This document shows, in pieces, positions 15,252 to 23,832 of a stretch of DNA of 31,610 nt. A program made the position numbers and the translations under genes. Under the pieces are notes generated by a model. The model was not told the origin of the DNA. It saw only the letters and a list, made by a program, of their open reading frames with translations, and did not search any database. Source of the stretch: Bog-793 sp035625025 (GTDB taxonomy: Bacteria; Actinomycetota; Acidimicrobiia; Acidimicrobiales; Bog-793); the NCBI GenBank assembly GCA_035625025.1, contig DASPQJ010000017.1, forward strand, positions 1 to 31,610. The letters are read 5' to 3'. Positions within the stretch are counted from its first letter, which is position 1; each line of letters opens with the position of its first letter.

Positions 15252-16536
15252 GCCCCACCTCCTCCGGCGCGCTCCGTCCATCGTCTACCGTCGCGCGCTC
15301 GTCTTCTCCTGACAACCGGTCCGCCGGGCCGACCGGAGGAACGGCTGGATCGGGCGCGTAACCCCGACCCCGCCGACGCGCCACGCCGAGTCCGGCCCAG
15401 GTCAGCCAACCGACCGGCAGGAAACCCCAGAAGCTGACGATCCGGTAGGTAAGGACCGCGGCGACCGTCGACAGTTCCGCGCCGCCGAACGCGACGAGCG
15501 CAATCGTGATGCTGCCCTCGACGACGCCGAGCCCGCCGGGTGTGACCGGGAGGTTGGCCGCCAGCTGGCCGGCTCCGTAGGCGAGGAGCAAACCGCGCCA
15601 GGGCACCGCGCCGCCGACAGCGAGAAAACCGCAGGCGAGGCAGCCGCAATCGAACACCCAGTTGCCAAGAGCGCCGCTGAGCGCGACGACGAGGTCCCGC
15701 CAGCTGAAACGGAAGGCTTCGAGCCGCGCGATCCAACCCTCGACAAGCAACCTGCCGGAGCGCCTCGGCCGGCCGATGAGACGCCGAGTCACCCGGAGGG
15801 TGAAGATCGTCAACCTCGCCAGCCAGCGGCGTTGGAAGACGACGGCGTCGGCCACGACCGAGATGGCGAAGACTCCGAGGATGACGCCGACAAGGTTGTA
15901 CGACGCGCCCTCGCTCGCCGCGATCGCCACTCCGGCGCTCGCGAGCAAACCGAGCGTCCCCGCGGCACAGACAAGCGTGGCGACAAGCGTCCAGGCGGCA
16001 AGGGTTTCGCTCGCGCCTCTCCGCCGGTAGAAGCGGAACACGTAGATGCTTGCGAATGCCGGACCACCAGGAAGGGAGTCCGCGATCGCGGCCGACGCGG
16101 CGCTCAGTGCCGTCAAGAAACCGAGGCCGGCTCGCACCCCCTCGACTTGCAGCAGGCGCCGCTGCAGCACGCCGAACGAGATGTACGACGCGACCTCGAG
16201 GGCGATCGCGAGGATGAGCCAGCCCACGTCCAGGTGGGTGAGCTCGTCCGAGGCCCCGACGAGCTCACCACGTTGTCCGTTGAGCGCCCAGAGCGCGAGC
16301 GCGGCGAGGCCGAGGCCGACGACAAGACGCAGCGCCTGCCACCAGCGTGTATGCGAGATCTGACGCAGCCGCGGGCGCCAGGACACGCCGAAGCGTACCG
16401 TGACCCCTCCCTGGGGCCCTCTCGTCGTTCCAGTCGTAACCGGTTCGCGCGACGTCGACCGCGGGTCGATGCCGGTGCCGCACGGCTCGTGCGAAGCGCC
16501 CAGCGCCGGCGACGCCGTCGACGAATCGGTTGGCAT
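15241..16536 (-). CDS. UPF0104 / LPG-synthase TM-like membrane protein
   Basis: A polytopic membrane protein of up to 431 residues. About eight hydrophobic helices start near residue 67 (ALRLVVGLGLAALALWAL). Typical family motifs are present: a middle DSLPGGPAFASIYVFRFYRRRG segment and the later QLAANLPVTPGGLGVVEG stretch. The latter is the hallmark of the lysylphosphatidylglycerol synthetase TM region/UPF0104 (YbhN, AglD) family. These proteins are membrane flippase or synthase modules; a soluble aminoacyl-transferase domain is absent here. The N-terminal 65 residues are Pro/Thr-rich and have no good Shine-Dalgarno, so the true start could be a GTG near 16389. The cytosolic C-terminal tail is charged. 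Confidence 0.82.
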   Translation of the reverse strand: MPTDSSTASPALGASHEPCGTGIDPRSTSREPVTTGTTRGPQGGVTVRFGVSWRPRLRQISHTRWWQALRLVVGLGLAALALWALNGQRGELVGASDELTHLDVGWLILAIALEVASYISFGVLQRRLLQVEGVRAGLGFLTALSAASAAIADSLPGGPAFASIYVFRFYRRRGASETLAAWTLVATLVCAAGTLGLLASAGVAIAASEGASYNLVGVILGVFAISVVADAVVFQRRWLARLTIFTLRVTRRLIGRPRRSGRLLVEGWIARLEAFRFSWRDLVVALSGALGNWVFDCGCLACGFLAVGGAVPWRGLLLAYGAGQLAANLPVTPGGLGVVEGSITIALVAFGGAELSTVAAVLTYRIVSFWGFLPVGWLTWAGLGVARRRGRGYAPDPAVPPVGPADRLSGEDERATVDDGRSAPEEVGHGS

Positions 16537-16542
16537 CGGCGC

Positions 16543-17076
16543 CTACGGCACCGCCATCGTGGGAGCCGCCCCGGACTCAGGCGGCGGCGAGGCGACAGTC
16601 GTGACCGTGAACCAGCCCGAGGAAAAGCGGAGGGCCGCGGCCAAGCCCAATCCCGTGACCGTCGCCGACGTCTTCGCGCCCGACCAGGCGACGTTCTCGA
16701 CCCACCCACCGAAAGGTCCACGCCGGTTGGGCGCGGGGATCCTCGTGCCGACGCGATGTCCGAGGCCGTGGAATCGCCGGCCGACGACCACCATCGGGTC
16801 CGCCAACCGCCCCGTGTGGTGCGGACCCCACTCGAGCACGTCACCGGCGACGGCACAGGCGTCGCCGAGGTCTCCCCGCTCGCCTGTGCCGAATTCCGGG
16901 CCGAAGCCAGAACCGACGACGCGGTCCGACCCGAGCGGCGTCCCGCGCGAGACGCCCGGCGTCACCACCACGGGCGGAACGGCGCCAAGCACGGACGATG
17001 GGCGGCCGGTTGGCGACGAGCACCGCCGGGCGCGACCCGGACGGTCCGGCGCGCGATGAACGATGCTGTTGTGCAT
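16543..17076 (-). CDS. hypothetical protein, family not recognised
   Basis: An open frame of up to 177 residues fills the gap between the GT4 gene and the UPF0104 gene and ends 6 nt before the latter's ATG. Third codon positions are mostly G or C from about residue 40 onward, as in its neighbours, so it looks translated. It is rich in Gly and Val, with GPEFGTGERGDLGDACAVAG and RRFHGLGHRVGTRI as the most structured-looking parts. There is no signal peptide or membrane helix. The first 35 residues are Arg/Pro/Ser-rich and the start is uncertain; GTGs in VVVTPG are alternatives. It could be a degraded gene. Confidence 0.4.
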   Translation of the reverse strand: MHNSIVHRAPDRPGRARRCSSPTGRPSSVLGAVPPVVVTPGVSRGTPLGSDRVVGSGFGPEFGTGERGDLGDACAVAGDVLEWGPHHTGRLADPMVVVGRRFHGLGHRVGTRIPAPNRRGPFGGWVENVAWSGAKTSATVTGLGLAAALRFSSGWFTVTTVASPPPESGAAPTMAVP

Positions 17077-17121
17077 ATTGATACTGATGTTACGAGTGCC
17101 GACACCTCGACCGGTGCCCGC

Positions 17122-18246
17122 TTACGAAGCGGCGAGCACGTCCTCGATCGCGCGGCGAAACGCCGCAGAGGCGGCCTCGGGGGTGTAACGCGCCGCGCGG
17201 GCGCGCCCGGCGGCGACGAGGCTGGCCCGAGCCGGCGCGTCGGCGAGGAGCCGGTGCACGGCGGACGCGACAACGGCGGGCGACTTCTCGGGAAGGAGGA
17301 CACCCGCCTCGCCGACGGTTTCGGGCACTGCGGCCGCGGCGTAAGCGACGGCCGGGACCCCCCGTGACATCGCCTCGACGATCGGCGCACAGAACCCTTC
17401 ATGATCGGACAGACAGACGAACACGTCGGCGGTCTCGTAGTACGCGACGAGGGCGCCGACCGACACCGAACCCGGCAGGCTGATCGCGTCCGTCACGCCG
17501 AGCGCGGCGGCGAACCGACGGAGCGCGTCGATGTACGTGCTCCCCATCTCGCGCCCGACGAGGTGCAGCCGGGCGGCGCCGTCGTAGACCCTCCGGTAGC
17601 AAACAAAAGCCTTGATCAGATCGTGCTGGGCCTTGTGGGGCGCGATCTGCCCGACGAACAGCCAGTCCGCGCCTCCTTTGGACCGAGCAGTCCCAAGTCG
17701 CTCCAGCCAGACGGCGTCGGGTAACTCATCGAAGTTGCCGCTCTCGGCGAGGATCGGCACGACCGTCGTGCGCTTGAATCCGTTCGCGACGAGTTCGGCC
17801 GCGCTGTAGGCGGAGCGGGCGAACGCGTCCGAGACGAGGGGTGCGAGCATCTGCAGCTGTCGGCGACCGAGGCGGGATTCCTCCGCAAGTGGCGGCAGCC
17901 AGTGTTCGACGAGAGCAGCCGGTGTGATGTTGTGGTAGTCGAGGAGCTTACGGCCCGGATGGCGCGCGACGACGTTGGCCGCCGGGCCTCCGATCGAGCA
18001 CTGGTAGACGACCCACTGGGTCCCATCGGCCAGGCTCGGCAGCTCGCCCAGCGGATGGACCCTGCCGGCGCAGCCGGGTCCGATGATCGCGGCGTAGATC
18101 TCGGAGACGAAGCCCATCTCGCGCAGGAGCCGTTGCGCGACGAACGTGTGGTTGCTCACCGCGTCGTGCTCGATGATCGACGGGATCACCTGGTCGATCC
18201 GCTCCGGCCTTGACGTCGAGGCGGCGCTTTGCGTGCGCTCGTTCAC
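17122..18246 (-). CDS. GT4-family glycosyltransferase
   Basis: A cytosolic GT-B fold glycosyltransferase of 374 residues using a nucleotide-sugar donor. The N-terminal acceptor half has IEHDAVSNHTF and LLDYHNITPA, common in actinobacterial GT4 mannosyl- or rhamnosyl-transferase-like proteins. The C-terminal half carries WLFVGQIAPHKAQHDLIKAF and the donor-site EGFCAPIVE motif (E-x7-E). The GTG start overlaps the preceding 97-residue ORF's stop as GTGA, so it is translationally coupled. It lies downstream of wzm-wzt, consistent with synthesis of the exported glycan. Donor and linkage cannot be read from sequence. Confidence 0.88.
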   Translation of the reverse strand: MNERTQSAASTSRPERIDQVIPSIIEHDAVSNHTFVAQRLLREMGFVSEIYAAIIGPGCAGRVHPLGELPSLADGTQWVVYQCSIGGPAANVVARHPGRKLLDYHNITPAALVEHWLPPLAEESRLGRRQLQMLAPLVSDAFARSAYSAAELVANGFKRTTVVPILAESGNFDELPDAVWLERLGTARSKGGADWLFVGQIAPHKAQHDLIKAFVCYRRVYDGAARLHLVGREMGSTYIDALRRFAAALGVTDAISLPGSVSVGALVAYYETADVFVCLSDHEGFCAPIVEAMSRGVPAVAYAAAAVPETVGEAGVLLPEKSPAVVASAVHRLLADAPARASLVAAGRARAARYTPEAASAAFRRAIEDVLAAS

Positions 18247-18536
18247 CGGTCTCTCCGGGCCCTCGCCGATCTGAACGCTTGCTCGACAAACGCGAGCGCG
18301 CGTCTCAGGCGCGGCCGCGCCGGTGCCGGCACGACGAGCCTCGCCATCCGGCGCAACCAGAGCGAGCGTTCGGCAAGACGCGGCATCCGCAGCGCCTGAG
18401 TCGCCGCACGCTCGAAAGCACGGTCGAGCTCGGCGGTGTTCTCGCTCGTCCAGCGCCCGTCGATGGCGAGCAGTTCCGCGTCGACGCGTGCGGCAGCGAC
18501 GATCGACGATGCGAAGGACCCGGGGTTCTCGCTCAC
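18243..18536 (-). CDS. small hypothetical protein in the export operon
   Basis: A 97-residue protein between wzt and the GT4 gene. It starts at GTG 18536, 33 nt past the wzt stop, and its stop is shared with the GT4 start (GTGA). It has no signal or membrane helix. It is Ala/Arg-rich and mostly helical in appearance: an acidic front half, then a strongly basic C-terminal part with RSLWLRRMARLV and ALAFVEQAFRSARARR. I do not recognise a family. Tight coupling suggests a partner of the glycosyltransferase or exporter. Confidence 0.55.
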   Translation of the reverse strand: MSENPGSFASSIVAAARVDAELLAIDGRWTSENTAELDRAFERAATQALRMPRLAERSLWLRRMARLVVPAPARPRLRRALAFVEQAFRSARARRDR

Positions 18537-18569
18537 GCGGCCGCGCCGCTCAGGATCGCGATGGGAAGC

Positions 18570-19811
18570 TCACGACTCGCCCCGTCGGGTCGCTCCCGGC
18601 ACGACGACCTCGACACGCATCGGAAGCGCCACGACGCCCGTGGCCTTGCTCGGGTTCATCACCTCGAAGTCGCACGCTGGCTCCGCCAGCCCGATGACGA
18701 CACCCCCCGCATCACGCACGTCGACGTTCACGATGAACCGGCCGTCGAGGAGCGGCAAGGAGTCGAAGCAGAACGTCACCGACCCAGCTCCCGGTGCGAG
18801 GATCATCGCCTCGTCGGCAACGCTGCTGCGCGTCGCGAACAACGTCTGGTCCTTATCGGACAGGATCTCGATCGCGAACTGCGCACCGTCGACCGCGGAG
18901 GACACGGCGAAGTCGACGCGGATCGTCAGTGGCTCCCCGGTGACGACATACGGCCGCTCGCCCATCGCGGGGTGCTCGACCGTCACCGAGGTGATCTCGA
19001 CTTGGTGGCGCGCCGGGACCGCGACGTCCAAGTCGGCGGTGGCAGGAAGGGCGGCGGCCTCGGGCGCGGATATGGCGTCGAGCGCGAGAAGGCCTTCTTT
19101 GAAAACCCGGATCGCCTCGCCAGGCGGCGCGAAGGTGACGAGTCGCCCGGCATCGAAGACGAGGATCTCGTCGCAGATGCCGCGCAGCATGTCCGAGGAG
19201 TGCGACACGACGATGATCGTGCGCCCATCTTCCTGGAACAGCTTCACCCGTTCGAGGCACTTCTGTTGGAAGCGTTCGTCCCCGACAGAGAGCACCTCGT
19301 CGACCAAGAGGATGTCAGGGTCCATGCTGACGGCGATCGAGAAGCCGAGTCGCACGATCATGCCCGACGAGTAGTACTTCACCTGATTGTCGATGAAGTG
19401 TTCAATCTCGGCGAATTCGACGATCTCGTCAAACCGATGACTGATCTCCTTGCGCGACAGCCCGAGGAGCGACCCGTTGAGGTAGATGTTCTCGCGACCG
19501 GACAGATCGGGCGCGAACCCCGCCCCGAGCTCGAGCATCGCGGCCACCTTCCCCCGAACGACGACCTGACCCGAAGTCGGCTGGAGGATCCCGGCGACGC
19601 ACTTCAGCAGCGTCGACTTGCCCGATCCGTTGCGGCCGAGGATCCCGACCGTCGTCCCCGGCCTGATCTCCGCACTTACGTCGCGCAGGGCCCAGAGGTC
19701 CTCGAAAGGAATGTGTCCCGCGTGCAGCAGGCGCTCTTTCAGCGAAGAGTACTTCTCGAGATAAAGGCGAAAGCGCTTCGAGAGGTTCTGGATCTCGACG
19801 GCGGAACTCAT
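18570..19811 (-). CDS. wzt: ABC transporter ATP-binding protein for polysaccharide export
   Basis: This 413-residue ATPase energises export of a finished polysaccharide. The ATPase domain covers about 1-245: Walker A GRNGSGKST (59-67), the GAGFAPDLSGRENIYLNG region typical of Wzt/TagH, signature YSSGM (147-151) and Walker B DILLVDE (166-172). Residues about 265-405 form an extra beta-rich domain (VEITSVTVEH to VEVVVPG). It corresponds to the Wzt C-terminal carbohydrate-binding domain that recognises the glycan end in O9a-type systems. It starts 7 nt after wzm. A domain of this type implies that chain length is fixed before export. Confidence 0.92.
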   Translation of the reverse strand: MSSAVEIQNLSKRFRLYLEKYSSLKERLLHAGHIPFEDLWALRDVSAEIRPGTTVGILGRNGSGKSTLLKCVAGILQPTSGQVVVRGKVAAMLELGAGFAPDLSGRENIYLNGSLLGLSRKEISHRFDEIVEFAEIEHFIDNQVKYYSSGMIVRLGFSIAVSMDPDILLVDEVLSVGDERFQQKCLERVKLFQEDGRTIIVVSHSSDMLRGICDEILVFDAGRLVTFAPPGEAIRVFKEGLLALDAISAPEAAALPATADLDVAVPARHQVEITSVTVEHPAMGERPYVVTGEPLTIRVDFAVSSAVDGAQFAIEILSDKDQTLFATRSSVADEAMILAPGAGSVTFCFDSLPLLDGRFIVNVDVRDAGGVVIGLAEPACDFEVMNPSKATGVVALPMRVEVVVPGATRRGES

Positions 19812-19818
19812 GGGTCGT

Positions 19819-20811
19819 TCAGAGCTCCTCCGCGAAGTTCCCGCTGATGCGTCCGAAGACCAGCATCGCCCCGATCAGGAGGAGTACCGACGCCCCGAGA
19901 AGTCCGCCGAGCAGCTCCAGGTAGAAGTGGTACGGATACGTCGCGAGCACGGCGGTGTGCGGGTTCTTCCCGATCTTCACGTAGACCTTGCCGTAGAGCG
20001 CCCGCTGGAAGCTGAGCACGACGGTCGTGATCGGGTTGACGAGATAGATCCGCGCGAGCCACAGCAGGTGGTGTCTGGCGAACATCCCGTAGACCAGGTT
20101 GTAGCCGTAGATGATCGGCACGCCCCAGAACCAGGCGTTCAGGAGAACAAGGATGAGGTGCTCGATGTCACGGAAATAGACATTCACCGCTGACAAGAAC
20201 ACGGAGAGCGCCGCCGCGAAGATGATCAAGTCGACAAGCGCGAACAGCGCGATCGGCAGGTAGCTCCAGGCGGGCGAGTACTGGAAGCCGACGAGAAACG
20301 CGACGAGCACGAGAGCTTGGAAGAAGAAAAAGACGGTCGCCGTGCCGACCTGGGAAAGGGCGAGGATCTCGCGGGGGAACGCGACCTTCTTCACGATCCC
20401 CGAGTTGGCGACGATGACGCTCGCCGAACCGGTGGTCGCCGTCTGGAACAGGTTCCAGATGAGAAGCCCTGAGAACAGGTAGAGGGCGAAGTAAGGAGTC
20501 GGGTTCTTCAAGAAGTACTTGAACACGACGTAGTAGACGAGAAGCACGAAGGCCGGGTTGAGCATCGACCACAAGAAGCCGAGGAAGCTGTTCTTGTACT
20601 TGACCTTCAGGTCCTTGCGGACGAGGAAGACGAACAGCTCACGGGCGTGCCAGATCTCTCGCACGCGCGTGCGCAGCGTCACCCGTGACGAGACGACCCG
20701 CGCCGGCAACTCTCGACCGTCGTCCGTGCGACCACCGCGGGGCACGAAGGGTTGCTGACGCGACGAAGGGCCGGCGACAGCAAGCGCGTTGGCCTCGCTC
20801 ACCGTCCCCAT
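19819..20811 (-). CDS. wzm: ABC-2 type polysaccharide export permease
   Basis: A 330-residue inner-membrane permease with six hydrophobic helices after an approximately 65-residue N-terminal cytosolic extension. Family features include REIWHARELFVFLVRKDLKVKYKNS before helix 1, the GLLIWNLFQTATTGSAS segment, KKVAFPREILAL, and a late RDIEHLILVLLNAWFWGVPIIY stretch. All are typical of Wzm/TagG/RfbA permeases. It pairs with the ATPase encoded 7 nt downstream. ATG 20811 is preceded by GAGAGGTG at 8 nt. It is the first gene of the minus-strand export run and diverges from the coiled-coil/GT pair. Confidence 0.92.
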   Translation of the reverse strand: MGTVSEANALAVAGPSSRQQPFVPRGGRTDDGRELPARVVSSRVTLRTRVREIWHARELFVFLVRKDLKVKYKNSFLGFLWSMLNPAFVLLVYYVVFKYFLKNPTPYFALYLFSGLLIWNLFQTATTGSASVIVANSGIVKKVAFPREILALSQVGTATVFFFFQALVLVAFLVGFQYSPAWSYLPIALFALVDLIIFAAALSVFLSAVNVYFRDIEHLILVLLNAWFWGVPIIYGYNLVYGMFARHHLLWLARIYLVNPITTVVLSFQRALYGKVYVKIGKNPHTAVLATYPYHFYLELLGGLLGASVLLLIGAMLVFGRISGNFAEEL

Positions 20812-21036
20812 GACGACTCACACCTCTCTAGCCTGTGGCGATCACGGGTCGCGACCACCGAGGCGTGTGCCAGATCATCCCATGCCCGCCAATCAAGGCG
20901 ACAGTGTCGGCCTGGCCTTCCGGGGCACCGCCGAACTCCGGACCAGCTCCGTCGCATCCTAGTGGTCGGGCTTTCCGGAAGCGGCCTCACGCCGGCGTCT
21001 ACCATCGAGATCCGGGTCAGGGATCGAGGAGCCACC

Positions 21037-21336
21037 GTGGGAAAAGCGCGAGGCCGTCTGCTTTGGCGCAAGACGCGAACCGCGGCAAGGCTTCCGGGCC
21101 GGGTCGCAGCGAACGAGGACAGAATCGACGCGCTCGAGCGCCACGTCTCGGTGAAGATCGACGAAATGCGCGCCGAACTAGCCGAGATCAGGTCCTTGCT
21201 GAAAACGCAGATCGAAGGCGACGCGGAAGCAACGGAACTTCTCGGGCGGCTCCTACAGGCCGCGGAGAAGCGACTGTCTGAGCTCGAACAGTCGGCCGCG
21301 TCGGCGGCCGCCCGGGCCGACCGCGCCTCTCGATGA
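21037..21336 (+). CDS. small coiled-coil protein coupled to a double GT
   Basis: A 99-residue protein whose frame is open far upstream. GTG 21037 follows GAGGAG by 5 nt and is the only start with a good ribosome site. A basic N-terminus (VGKARGRLLWRK) is followed from about residue 22 to the end by heptad-patterned sequence (NEDRIDALERHVSVKIDEM, AELAEIRSLLKTQ, LLQAAEKRLSELEQ), a clear coiled coil. The stop overlaps the glycosyltransferase ATG as ATGA. No family is recognised. By analogy to coiled-coil rulers in O-antigen chain-length control, it may organise or measure the polymerase, which is an inference from context. Confidence 0.72.
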   Translation: MGKARGRLLWRKTRTAARLPGRVAANEDRIDALERHVSVKIDEMRAELAEIRSLLKTQIEGDAEATELLGRLLQAAEKRLSELEQSAASAAARADRASR

Positions 21337-23831
21337 CCCGCGGCGGACCCGCGGAGTCGGCCGGGACCGTCGTCGTCGACCTCCAGGCTTTGCAGAGCCC
21401 GACTTCACGCACCCACGGCATCGGGCGTTACGCCGCGAGATGGGCGGTCGCGCTAGAGCGACTGCAACCACAGCTCGTCGGGACCTACCTCCTCAATCCC
21501 GACCTGCCGCCCCCGGGACGGATCGAGGAACTCGTCTCGACCGGCAAGATCGCCTACCGGGGGGCGGCGGACGCCGTCGGACCCAAAGCCCGCATCTTCC
21601 ATGCCCTTTCACCGTTCGATCTCGCCGTCGAGACCAGCGCGGTCTGGCCCGGCGACCTCCAGGAACGCGGCCTCGTCTTCTCGGCGACGGTCTATGACCT
21701 CATCCCCGCCCGCGATCCCGCCTCCGAACTTGTCGATCTCGCCGAGCGGCGCCGCTACCGGACACGTCTCGAGCTCGCCCGCGCGGCGGCCGGCCTCCAG
21801 GTGCTCTCTGAGGCGGTCGGCAACGAGCTCGTCGCGCGCCTCGGCGTCGGGTCCGAACGCGTGGCGGTTGTCGGCGCGGCGCCCGACGACCGATTTCGGC
21901 CGGCCGGGTCGCACCGTGCCGCGCGCTCCGCCGCGATCGCCAGCCTGGGACCGCGGGGCCTGAGGGGTCGATACGTCCTCTACCCGAGCGGCAGCCACCC
22001 GCGCAAGAACAACGAACGGCTCGTCGAGGCGTGGGCGCGCCTCGCGGAAGCCCGCCGAGGCTTCCAGCTCGTCATCACCGGGGAACTGCCGCCCCTGACG
22101 GCCCACCACCTGCGCAACCTCGTGAAATCGCCCGATTCTGCGGATCCCGTCGTCGTCCCGGGCTACGTCGCCGACGACACCCTCGTCGCGCTCTACCAGG
22201 GGGCGGAGCTCGTCTGTTTCCCCTCGCTCGCTGAGGGTTTCGGCCTCCCGGTCGCCGAGGCACGCGCCTGCGATACACCCGTCATCTGTTCCAATCGGCC
22301 GCCGCTCGACGAGCTCGTCCCGCCTAAGGACCGCTTCGACCCCGAGGACGTCGACGACATCGCCCGTGCACTCGCGGAGGCCCTGCGAGACCCGCCCCGG
22401 AACTCGGAGCCCCCCGGACGACGGGGCGCGATGGCGAGCTGGCCAGAGGTCGCGGCACGCAGCGCACAGGCGTTCGAGGACCTTCTCGCCTCCGAGGCCC
22501 CACGGCCGGCGGCCTCGGTCCCCTACCGGTCGCGCCCGGTCCCGCGTCTCGCCATCGTCACGCCGCTTCCGCCGGCTCCTTCGGGTGTGGCGACGTACAG
22601 CTTCCGCCTCATCGAAGAGATCATCTCGACGGGCGAGGTCGCCATCGACGCTTTCGTCGACGGCCCGACTCCGACGGTCGAGGCCCCGGCCGGCGTCGCG
22701 ACGTACGCCGCGCCGGCCCTACCGTCCGTGGAGCGGTTGACCGGTCGCTATGACCGGGTCATCTACACGTTCGGCAACAGCCACCATCACCTCGGAGCGC
22801 TCGCGCTTATCCGGAAACGCTCGGGCGTCGTCGTCAGTCACGACGTGCGACTGACAAACCTCTACCGCCACGAAACCGGCGACCCGGGTTTTCTGCCGCA
22901 CGGTCTGGCCGCCCGCATCCGCTCGATGTACGGCGATTCCCTGCCGACGCGCCTCGGCGAGCACAACGAGGTCCACGCCGACGACCTCGCCCGGTACGGG
23001 TTGCTGATGGCACGTGAGGTGATCGGACTGTCCGAGGTCTTCCTCGTGAGCTCGCACGCTGCCGCCGCGCTCGCCCGCGTCGACGCCGGACCGGACCTCT
23101 CGGGGCGCGTCGACGTGCTCCCGTTCGCGATCGAATCGCCACGGAACCACAGTTCGGCGTTCGCGGAGGACGCCTCGGCCCCGCGGGACTGCCCGGGGGC
23201 GACCAAGTGGTGGGGACGGTCGCCCGAGGCCCGCGGCGACTGCGCCGTCATTGGCCATTTCGGCATCGTCGATCCGGTAAAAGCCCCGGAACTCCTCGTC
23301 GACGCCTTCGCTGCGCTCGTCGGACGATCCGGTCCCGGTGGCGGCGTCGCGGCAATGCTCGCTTTCGTCGGTCCGATCTCGGAAGTCCAGGCCCGAGCGC
23401 TCGCCGAGCGGGCGTCGGCCCGCGGGGTCGGTGACCGGCTCGCCCTCACCGGGCCGCTTTCTCCCGACGCCTACCGCGCCTGGTTGGCGGCAACGACCCT
23501 CGCCGTGCAGCTCCGTCGCGTGTTCAACGGTGAAGCCTCCGCCGCGGTCGGCGAATGCCTGGCCTCGGGGGTACCGACCGTCGCCACGCGACTCGGCTGG
23601 CTCCAGGAGCTGCCGGAGGCGACCGTCGAGCTCGTCCCGGTCACGTCGAGCGACGAGGAACTCGCGACCGTCCTCGCCGGCCTGCTCGCCGACCCCGATC
23701 GACGGGCCCGCCTTGGCGAGGCGGGCCGCGCCTTGGCCGAGCGGCACAGCTTCGCCGCGACCGCCCGCGCGCTCCTCGAGGTTGTCCGCGCCGAGCGTCT
23801 CGCCGCAGTCGCCCCTCGACTCGCCCTCTAG
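21333..23831 (+). CDS. bifunctional enzyme with two tandem GT4 domains
   Basis: An 832-residue protein containing two GT-B glycosyltransferase modules. The N-terminal one (about 10-385) has YVLYPSGSHPRKNNERL and the donor motif EGFGLPVAE (E301/E309). The second (about 415-825) starts with RLAIVTPLPPAPSGVATYS, has a VVSHDVRLTNLY acceptor-side motif and GHFGIVDPVKAPELLVDAF. Its donor motif is GEASAAVGE, with Glu 734 and 741 separated by six rather than seven residues. The linker is Pro/Arg-rich. Such tandem enzymes build two different linkages of a repeat unit. It is translationally coupled to the coiled-coil gene and divergent from wzm. Confidence 0.9.
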   Translation: MTRGGPAESAGTVVVDLQALQSPTSRTHGIGRYAARWAVALERLQPQLVGTYLLNPDLPPPGRIEELVSTGKIAYRGAADAVGPKARIFHALSPFDLAVETSAVWPGDLQERGLVFSATVYDLIPARDPASELVDLAERRRYRTRLELARAAAGLQVLSEAVGNELVARLGVGSERVAVVGAAPDDRFRPAGSHRAARSAAIASLGPRGLRGRYVLYPSGSHPRKNNERLVEAWARLAEARRGFQLVITGELPPLTAHHLRNLVKSPDSADPVVVPGYVADDTLVALYQGAELVCFPSLAEGFGLPVAEARACDTPVICSNRPPLDELVPPKDRFDPEDVDDIARALAEALRDPPRNSEPPGRRGAMASWPEVAARSAQAFEDLLASEAPRPAASVPYRSRPVPRLAIVTPLPPAPSGVATYSFRLIEEIISTGEVAIDAFVDGPTPTVEAPAGVATYAAPALPSVERLTGRYDRVIYTFGNSHHHLGALALIRKRSGVVVSHDVRLTNLYRHETGDPGFLPHGLAARIRSMYGDSLPTRLGEHNEVHADDLARYGLLMAREVIGLSEVFLVSSHAAAALARVDAGPDLSGRVDVLPFAIESPRNHSSAFAEDASAPRDCPGATKWWGRSPEARGDCAVIGHFGIVDPVKAPELLVDAFAALVGRSGPGGGVAAMLAFVGPISEVQARALAERASARGVGDRLALTGPLSPDAYRAWLAATTLAVQLRRVFNGEASAAVGECLASGVPTVATRLGWLQELPEATVELVPVTSSDEELATVLAGLLADPDRRARLGEAGRALAERHSFAATARALLEVVRAERLAAVAPRLAL

Positions 23832-23832
23832 C

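Noticed and set aside
15832..17367. 511-residue plus-strand frame
   Set aside because: Runs antisense across the UPF0104 gene and a glycosyltransferase; composition is Arg/Asp/Gly-rich shadow sequence.
18210..19847. 545-residue plus-strand frame
   Set aside because: Antisense to wzt, whose ATPase motifs are complete.
22719..23747. 342-residue minus-strand frame
   Set aside because: Antisense to the second GT4 module of the double glycosyltransferase.
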